Below are positions 7,201 to 12,251 of a stretch of 12,251 nucleotides of DNA, piece after piece. This DNA is from an uncultured Collinsella sp. (lineage in GTDB: Bacteria > Actinomycetota > Coriobacteriia > Coriobacteriales > Coriobacteriaceae). Every line of letters begins with the position of its first letter. Within the stretch, counting starts at the first letter, position 1. The DNA is taken from NCBI GenBank assembly GCA_900542235.1, contig UQNB01000057.1, positions 1 through 12,251 of the forward strand, given 5' to 3'. Made by a program: the position numbers and the translations under genes. The notes beneath the pieces are model-generated. The model saw only the letters and a program-made list of their open reading frames with translations, did no database searches and was not told where the DNA came from.

Positions 7201-7971
7201 GTCGACCGTCGGCTGCGGACCGAGCTTCTTGCCATCGAGCGTGAAGCTGCCGTCCACAAAGTCGAAGTTAGCGCCCAGCGTATCGGTCAACTTGACATTC
7301 GTTGCATACGATTCGACGGTAAGCTTGACGGTCCACGTAACTTTGGCCACGCCATCGGCGCCCTGGGAGAAGGCTCCTGATTTCTCCCCTTTGACGGCGC
7401 CATCCGTAGTTGGAATATTGATTGATCCCGCACCGGGGAACTTGATAGGTGTACTGCTGTCCGAGCCAGCGTTCTTATTTGCTAACTCAAATGAAAAATT
7501 GGCTCCGACAAAAATTTCCGCAGGGTTTTTGTCGAGCCAGCTCTTGTCAAACGTAAAAATGACCTTATTGTCCTTGATCTCCCACGTACCAGCCTTTTCG
7601 GCAGTAGCCTCCGGACCCTCCATGAGGTCGCCACCGGCGTTTTTGTCAACGACTATGGTATCGGGGAGCTCGTAGACAGCGATGTAGTTCCGAGGCGTAG
7701 GCGCCTTATCACTTATGAACCGTGCCGAGAAAGCTCCGTAGAGCTTCGAAGTAGACGTTACGGCAGTATCACCCAAAGGCTTATTATGGTTCTCATCGGT
7801 ATACAGCTTGACCTCAACCGTTGCCGTATCGCCGTTGATCTCAATCGGCGTCGGCGTCGTCGCATCCTCGGCGCGCACGGGGGCTGCACCGTGAAAAACT
7901 GCGGCGGTGAGGCTAATCAAAATGAAGATCAGGGCCGCCATACCCAGCGACCGTGAGCGGTGTGCGTCCAT
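4231..7971 (-). CDS. Large modular surface adhesin with LPEAG sorting signal, probable pilus tip protein, 1246 aa
   Basis: First and largest gene of the operon, with ATG at 7971 behind AGGGG. The signal peptide is residues 1-35. It is followed by several divergent Ig-like adhesin modules that each restart with a pattern of Lys, then W/Y-x-V, then D-x-L (for example around VTWTVKLTVES, DISWTVALNQG, GRATWETRVAL, WIVEWTVYANR, IKYTILVNES). A SpaA/Cna-B domain follows (~955-1040) with E-box YQLVETRAPVGY (~1019-1030). Next is a Spy0128/FctA-like pilin isopeptide domain (~1081-1200) with AKKVLEG, AISEVVPEG and a terminal FTNRY. These supply the Lys, Glu and Asn expected for an internal isopeptide bond. 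The anchor is LPEAG (1205-1209), a helix and an Arg-rich tail. The fourth anchor position is Ala instead of Thr. No von Willebrand A domain or metal site is seen. The ligand is unknown. Several stretches are only 35-40% GC, unlike the neighbours. Confidence 0.9.
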   Translation of the reverse strand: MDAHRSRSLGMAALIFILISLTAAVFHGAAPVRAEDATTPTPIEINGDTATVEVKLYTDENHNKPLGDTAVTSTSKLYGAFSARFISDKAPTPRNYIAVYELPDTIVVDKNAGGDLMEGPEATAEKAGTWEIKDNKVIFTFDKSWLDKNPAEIFVGANFSFELANKNAGSDSSTPIKFPGAGSINIPTTDGAVKGEKSGAFSQGADGVAKVTWTVKLTVESYATNVKLTDTLGANFDFVDGSFTLDGKKLGPQPTVDGQTVTIDNLGNLSQGKHTITYETVLKSGVSAGNGEFVDEQDASKNTATWEWGSSSDRQNGSVTVAPSKFRYDMIKKSDGSGSPSDISWTVALNQGELKVDMSGYMFTDRLDDKQTYTGGYTVYKGSSGSEVLATGALDPSQNSFSYTFPTDLADKRATYRIVYHTKMNDTSSYDTVRNNATIEREGSVSGASEGQFTPQLVGTPITKRLVSSDEAATTGRATWETRVALKAIVNAANPGLVTVKDTFQSAWKQELGVDVKSIKIKIGETDLSPDVDWKLTKNELVDTQANKVVSENGNKRNFDLDIYVNDKVKAALKSEDYAVITYTTTSEALSGWYSNFASVTVPGQNGGWPYYTDSPMYVVNKETTPAVEKPKAEAKVSWKEGFEWSAVDGSDEKGAWIVEWTVYANRNKSDAGEYYGAGKLYGKSLNIVDSLPDGMSYVAGSATYTLVQNPYDQHTGLHRGSEAKEVVTGQTLAAGNVSGRGNTVTFSIPTTKLGSYAGYAKLTYKTAVKRDELDVSKNEVMFTNSACAKSGDKEFDFGSGAVTIKNNVIKKTGEQVSSSNRIKYTILVNESAVALKSGTDFLELVDTMDAKCTLVPSTLKVYERVNGAWSPLTDKDYSSKMEQVNDESGSRTKLTLEVPDEKYLKVEYEVIPTGNPGEEVSLSNTAKLTGVTEGTAIDERIWTIQNASASAGGNGYGITMTKYDAQQVGATLKGAEFMLYSVDMGGESTRALFATAETDANGKISFGTSDKAMNSCVLYQLVETRAPVGYAKADPTWIMLKGSASDEDYRTALAKAKTIAGGAEIIGDDKKDEIWVYDNRLKGTVTIRAKKVLEGGTFKKGQFSFALKDADGKVLQTVTNDAKGNVSFNVDYNKAGTYTYAISEVVPEGAENNVKDHIAYDTVGHDVTVNVTIDNEHEQLDTVVTYDNGSREPPTFTNRYSTTLPEAGGAGLTMTYLAGASLLCFAATWMHARRHRDQGRGGSRE

Positions 7972-8121
7972 AGTTGTCCCCTAATTCCTACAACACGTTG
8001 TGGAATACGGCGAATCGTCGGACCGAACACAAACCCCAACATCAACGAGAACCTACCTAGCGCATTGCAAGAACCCACTGGGGAGCAACTTCTAAGACGG
8101 TTCGTCTATGCCACAATGCAT

Positions 8122-8151
8122 AAAATACAATATAGATACCAGTCATGTAAA
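8122..8151 (-). promoter_or_regulatory. Candidate promoter of the pilus operon
   Basis: On the minus strand TTTACA (8151-8146, five of six to TTGACA) and TATTTT (8127-8122, four of six to TATAAT) are separated by 18 nt within the most AT-rich part of the region. It lies about 150 nt before the adhesin start. Other pairings in this AT-rich DNA are possible. Confidence 0.35.
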
Positions 8152-8197
8152 CCGCAGGTAAAGAGGTCTTTTAATTTAATACCAGTTGATATTTACC
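8136..8197. repeat. Imperfect direct repeat in the pilus promoter region, candidate operator pair
   Basis: ATACCAGTCATGTAAACC (8136-8153) and ATACCAGTTGATATTTACC (8179-8197) share an exact ATACCAGT and an ACC end. Their starts are 43 bp apart, about four helical turns. The first copy covers the putative -35 box. Two binding sites for a regulator on one face of the helix is an inference. Confidence 0.35.
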
Positions 8198-8304
8198 TGT
8201 TAACAGTTTTGTATCATACCGGCTATATTCAGTGAAATTATGTATATGTTTAAACAATTTAACTTTGACTGGAAGGCCGATCGGAGGGATAGTCGCCCCA
8301 GCTG

Positions 8305-8334
8305 TGGTGCAAACGAACCTGTCCCCTTGCACCA
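8305..8334. repeat. Palindromic element next to the typA terminator, REP-like
   Basis: TGGTGCAA (8305-8312) and TTGCACCA (8327-8334) form a perfect 8-bp inverted repeat around a 14-nt centre containing GGGGAC on the minus strand. It directly adjoins the typA terminator U-tract. The form resembles short extragenic palindromes that recur in bacterial genomes. Only one copy is in this window, so its repetitive nature is untested. Confidence 0.35.
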
Positions 8335-8368
8335 AAAAGGGCGCCGACCATCGCGGTCGACGCCCTTT
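8334..8368 (-). terminator. Terminator of typA (bidirectional form)
   Basis: AAAGGGCGCCGACC (8336-8349) pairs with GGTCGACGCCCTTT (8355-8368) with a single mismatch and a 5-nt loop. Five U residues follow on the minus strand. It lies 27 nt past the typA stop. A T-rich run also follows on the plus strand, but no plus-strand gene reads into it. Confidence 0.9.
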
Positions 8369-8395
8369 CTTGTTAGTCGCTATAAAGCCCAGCGC

Positions 8396-10234
<1,839 letters not shown>

Positions 10235-10351
10235 GTAGTTCCCCTATCTTCTATCCATATACAAACGGCACGCGTATGCGACCCGCCCAGCAACACAACG
10301 CTCAGCGGGAATATTGAGCCTTTTACCGAAAACTCGTTTATTTTAGCGATT

Positions 10352-10801
10352 TTAGATAAGAGGGGTTTCCTCACCTGCAGGTTCAGGGTCGCTCCACATA
10401 AAACCATCGCCGGCACCCATGCCCTCATACAGCACGTATGCCGAAAAACCACTCTCGAGCGTGGTTTCGAAGAAGCTCACGAGCAGAGCATCGTGATAGC
10501 CGCCGTCAATCTCAACGCAGCCGGTGTAGCCGATGGCATAGCGGGCGATACGGCCCAGGCCCTCGTCCTTAAGACCCATCTTGTGCTCGGAGATAAAGTT
10601 GGTAGCCGCCTCGAGGCACGCCTCTTCGCCATCCTCATCGAGCGCCGCCAGATAACGGTTGGAAGCGGCATCCTCAATTGCCACGACCACGCCAGGGTTT
10701 TCACCGGCGGCCAGGTCGTCCAAGAACGCACCGATCAGGTCACACACCATGGCGTCGAGCTCGGCGGAGACGTTACCGGCGTCCTGCATATCCTGTGCCA
10801 T
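10352..10801 (-). CDS. Conserved-looking acidic cytoplasmic protein, 149 aa, function unknown
   Basis: The ATG at 10801 has GGAAGG about 7 nt upstream. The protein is acidic (LDEDGEEACLEA, DPEPAGEE), with no signal peptide or membrane helix, and mixes helical segments with a Gly/Tyr-rich centre (IARYAIGYTGCVEIDGGYHD). I recognise no family or catalytic motif. It lies 30 nt after the two-helix membrane protein gene on the same strand and before typA, so it is probably co-transcribed with the DUF151 gene. Its codon use resembles typA, arguing for a real resident gene. No function is proposed. Confidence 0.8.
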   Translation of the reverse strand: MAQDMQDAGNVSAELDAMVCDLIGAFLDDLAAGENPGVVVAIEDAASNRYLAALDEDGEEACLEAATNFISEHKMGLKDEGLGRIARYAIGYTGCVEIDGGYHDALLVSFFETTLESGFSAYVLYEGMGAGDGFMWSDPEPAGEETPLI

Positions 10802-10831
10802 CTTTAGACCTTCCCATCGAGTCTGGCATCG

Positions 10832-11221
10832 TTACAGTTCTTGCGCCTCGGCGGCGATCTTGGCGGCAACGTCGCGGGCGCGCATCATATCCATCGCGCG
10901 CTTGTCGAGCACCTTGATCTGACTGGTCAGCATTACCGCATCGACCACGCCCCAGATCACGAGGCCCGTAGAGATCGAAAACCCAAGCGCACCAACTGTA
11001 CCACGAAGGCGCGAGCAGATCGCCGCGACAAGGGCGGAGATGACAACCATCTTGATAAACGAGCCGCGGCGTTCGCGAAGCGTGCGGGCCTGCGTCACAT
11101 AGGCAATGCGAGCCGCCTCAGAAGCCTCCGAGCGCATCTGGGCCTCGCGGGCGATCGCAGCCGCCTCGGCCGACATACCGCCGGCCATCAGCGAACGCTC
11201 CGCATCCTGGCCGCCCCGCAT
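10832..11221 (-). CDS. Small membrane protein with two predicted helices, 129 aa, function unknown
   Basis: The N-terminal ~55 residues look like a long Ala/Glu/Arg-rich helix (AEAAAIAREAQMRSEASEAA). Two hydrophobic segments follow at about 57-71 (MVVISALVAAIC) and 78-97 (ALGFSISTGLVIWGVVDAVM), then a charged C-terminal helix (MDMMRARDVAAKIAAEAQEL). Both ends would face the cytoplasm as a hairpin. The start at 11221 abuts the stop of the DUF151 gene (TAAATG), which fits translational coupling, but no Shine-Dalgarno sequence precedes it. An in-frame ATG at 11188 (MAGGMS) has GGAG 9 nt upstream and is a reasonable alternative start giving 118 aa. No family is recognised. Confidence 0.78.
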   Translation of the reverse strand: MRGGQDAERSLMAGGMSAEAAAIAREAQMRSEASEAARIAYVTQARTLRERRGSFIKMVVISALVAAICSRLRGTVGALGFSISTGLVIWGVVDAVMLTSQIKVLDKRAMDMMRARDVAAKIAAEAQEL

Positions 11222-11722
11222 TTAGAAATCATCGGGGGAGAGCGTATGGACGAACTCGTCGAACTTCTCGAACTCCTGCTCGTCGTCGACTTCCTCGGCG
11301 TGGGTAGAAACAGTGCCCAGGCGATTCATGATGTCATCCTCCACAAACATGGGAGCATTGCTGCGTACGGCAAGGGCGATGGCATCGCTGGGGCGGGCAT
11401 CGATCTTGCGCTCCTCGCCATCGGCCAGCACGACGATCGTCGCGTAGAACACCGGCGGCTCGGCGCGAACGATCTCTATACGCTCGAGCTTGGCACCCAG
11501 GGCGTCAACGGCATCGAGCAGCAGGTCATGGGTAATCGGGCGCTCGGCTCGGCCGCTATCGATGCCACGGCTGATTGCCGCAGCCTCAAACGAACCAGTC
11601 TGAATGGAAAGGGAACGCAGCGGCGCGGGCGAGTCCGATTTGCTGCTGCGCTCACGAAGCACGATAAGCGATGGCACGGGACCGGCGGCCATGACGATGG
11701 TCTCTATGTCGACACGAACCAT
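11222..11722 (-). CDS. DUF151 'bifunctional nuclease' family protein, 166 aa
   Basis: Member of the bacterial DUF151/BFN family, described as nucleases in some organisms. Activity here is not shown by sequence. Diagnostic features are the opening VRVDIETIVMAAGPVP, a central HDLLLDAVDALGA with ERIEIVRAEPPVFYATI, and the hallmark ARPSDAIALAVR followed by APMFVEDDI. The acidic tail (EEVDDEQEFEKFDEF) is typical of actinobacterial members. The ATG at 11722 is chosen because GGAGGT lies 6 nt upstream; the frame to 11770 is an unsupported extension. It appears to lead an operon with the two small unknown genes. A candidate -10 (TATAGC or TAGTAT, around 11779-11784) lies 55-65 nt upstream, with only a weak -35. 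Confidence 0.92.
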   Translation of the reverse strand: MVRVDIETIVMAAGPVPSLIVLRERSSKSDSPAPLRSLSIQTGSFEAAAISRGIDSGRAERPITHDLLLDAVDALGAKLERIEIVRAEPPVFYATIVVLADGEERKIDARPSDAIALAVRSNAPMFVEDDIMNRLGTVSTHAEEVDDEQEFEKFDEFVHTLSPDDF

Positions 11723-11837
11723 GGAACACCTCCGGTACGTAGCGGTTAACACGCGGCAGGGTCGCCGCATTGAATAGCTATACTACCCAATCTTTCGCAC
11801 AGCACACAAAACCAAAATGAGATTTATCGCAGACAAG

Positions 11838-11867
11838 AAAAAAGCCCCGAGGCAACGCCCCAGGGCT
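11838..11867 (-). terminator. Terminator after the tRNA-Ala/tRNA-Ile pair
   Basis: On the minus strand an 11-bp stem (11867-11857 with 11853-11843, two G-U pairs), a 3-nt loop and six U residues (11843-11838) follow the tRNA-Ile by about 14 nt. It separates the tRNA transcript from the DUF151 operon. The G-U pairs are good on the minus strand only, so it is directional. Confidence 0.9.
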
Positions 11868-11881
11868 CTTCACGGTTTTGA

Positions 11882-11958
11882 TGGTGGACCTGACAAGATT
11901 CGAACTTGTGACCTCCCGGTTATCAGCCGGACGCTCTAACCAACTGAGCTACAGGTCC
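11882..11958 (-). tRNA. tRNA-Ile (GAT)
   Basis: A complete cloverleaf with acceptor GGACCTG/CAGGTCC, D-arm AGCTCAGTTGGTTAGAGC, anticodon arm CCGGCTGATAACCGG (loop CTGATAA, anticodon GAT), T-arm with GTTCGAATC, discriminator A and an encoded CCA (11884-11882). It lies 4 nt after the tRNA-Ala CCA. It is an exact copy of the gene at 12106-12182. Confidence 0.98.
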
Positions 11959-11962
11959 ATCA

Positions 11963-12038
11963 TGGTGGAGGTTAGGGGGATCGAACCCCTGACCTCAGGC
12001 TTGCAAAGCCCGCGCTCTCCCAGCTGAGCTAAACCCCC
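11963..12038 (-). tRNA. tRNA-Ala (TGC)
   Basis: A complete cloverleaf with acceptor GGGGGTT/AACCTCC, which contains the G3-U70 pair that marks tRNA-Ala. The D-arm is AGCTCAGCTGGGAGAGC, the anticodon loop TTTGCAA (anticodon TGC), the T-arm GTTCGATCC, and CCA is encoded (11965-11963). It lies immediately upstream of tRNA-Ile in the same transcript. Confidence 0.98.
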
Positions 12039-12049
12039 ACGGAGACAGT

Positions 12050-12094
12050 AATAAACACCCCAGCGGCGACTCGGCTCTCGCTGGGGTGTTTATT
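12050..12094 (-). terminator. Long hairpin between the two tRNA pairs, probable bidirectional terminator
   Basis: AATAAACACCCCAGCG (12050-12065) pairs perfectly with CGCTGGGGTGTTTATT (12079-12094): 16 bp with a 13-nt loop. A GC core with an A-rich entry and U-rich exit fits a terminator in either direction, and it follows the second tRNA-Ile by about 12 nt. The stem could alternatively serve as a processing site in one long tRNA transcript. Confidence 0.75.
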
Positions 12095-12105
12095 GCGAAA
12101 GAAAG

Positions 12106-12182
12106 TGGTGGACCTGACAAGATTCGAACTTGTGACCTCCCGGTTATCAGCCGGACGCTCTAACCAACTGAGCTACAGGTCC
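12106..12182 (-). tRNA. tRNA-Ile (GAT), second copy
   Basis: Identical to the gene at 11882-11958 (anticodon GAT, CCA encoded at 12108-12106). Only the base after CCA differs. Confidence 0.98.
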
Positions 12183-12186
12183 ATCA

Positions 12187-12251
12187 TGGTGGAGGTTAGG
12201 GGGATCGAACCCCTGACCTCAGGCTTGCAAAGCCCGCGCTCTCCCAGCTGA
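12187..12251 (-). tRNA. tRNA-Ala (TGC), second copy, cut by the window end
   Basis: Identical to the tRNA-Ala at 11963-12038 over the visible part: CCA, T-arm, anticodon arm with TGC, and most of the D-arm. The last ~11 nt (the 5' acceptor strand) lie beyond the window edge. Confidence 0.95.

Larger units (their letters stand above)
7972..8304. other. AT-rich regulatory region upstream of the pilus operon
   Basis: No gene is supported on either strand. On the minus strand this is the leader and promoter zone of the adhesin. The leader from the putative promoter to the ATG is about 145 nt and contains a small stem AGACG/CGTCT (around 8095-8108). The stretch from about 8110 to 8270 is much more AT-rich than anything around it. 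It holds a perfect palindrome CTGTTAACAG (8197-8206) and a repeated ATACCAGT motif. I found no pair of inverted repeats that would make it an obvious invertible switch. Confidence 0.55.
11883..12251. repeat. Tandem duplication of the tRNA-Ala/tRNA-Ile pair
   Basis: 11883-12027 and 12107-12251 are identical over 145 bp by eye, with a period of 224 bp. The 80-bp gap contains the hairpin at 12050-12094. The second unit runs off the window, so more copies may follow. Confidence 0.93.

Noticed and set aside
7981..8333. Invertible promoter (phase switch) for the pilus operon
   Set aside because: I found no inverted repeats flanking the promoter zone and no recombinase in the window.
10235..10351. 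Dedicated typA promoter
   Set aside because: Several AT-rich hexamers occur (TAAAAT, TATATG), but none has a fitting -35 at 16-18 nt, so no call is made.

Overview
The window reads like a chromosomal segment of a moderately GC-rich Gram-positive actinobacterium. The best guess is a gut Coriobacteriia member such as Collinsella. This is inferred from the mix of LPXTG-type pilins, the TypA and DUF151 sequences, the GC-rich codon use, and general familiarity, not from a database search. Every gene I can support lies on the minus strand, so transcription runs from high to low coordinates.

Right end (about 10.3-12.25 kb): two identical tRNA-Ala(TGC)/tRNA-Ile(GAT) pairs, the second cut by the window edge, separated by a long hairpin and closed by a U-rich terminator. 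After them comes a tight run of genes: a DUF151 'bifunctional nuclease' family protein, a two-helix membrane protein whose start abuts the preceding stop (TAAATG), an acidic protein of unknown function, and the ribosome-associated GTPase TypA/BipA. A good bidirectional terminator ends typA at about 8.35 kb.

Middle (about 0.65-8.3 kb): an AT-rich regulatory stretch precedes a three-gene surface-fibre (pilus) operon. It encodes a 1246-aa modular adhesin ending in LPEAG, a 553-aa pilin ending in MPSTG (its GTG start overlaps the previous stop by 8 bp), and a 559-aa pilin ending in LPLTG. The operon ends at a near-perfect intrinsic terminator. The two smaller proteins are visible paralogues in their N-terminal pilin domain. 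No sortase gene is present, although such operons normally carry a class C sortase. Base composition varies sharply along the operon, from about 35% GC in parts of the adhesin to about 80% in the middle pilin, which suggests mosaic origin.

Left end (1-650): a 49-codon gene for a one-helix, very basic membrane protein, with a LexA/SOS-like palindrome over its probable promoter. Its 3' end plus a hairpin is duplicated (1-140 and 481-620), leaving a 5'-truncated remnant of a second copy. This small-protein locus and the sortase-less pilus operon are the parts most worth following up.
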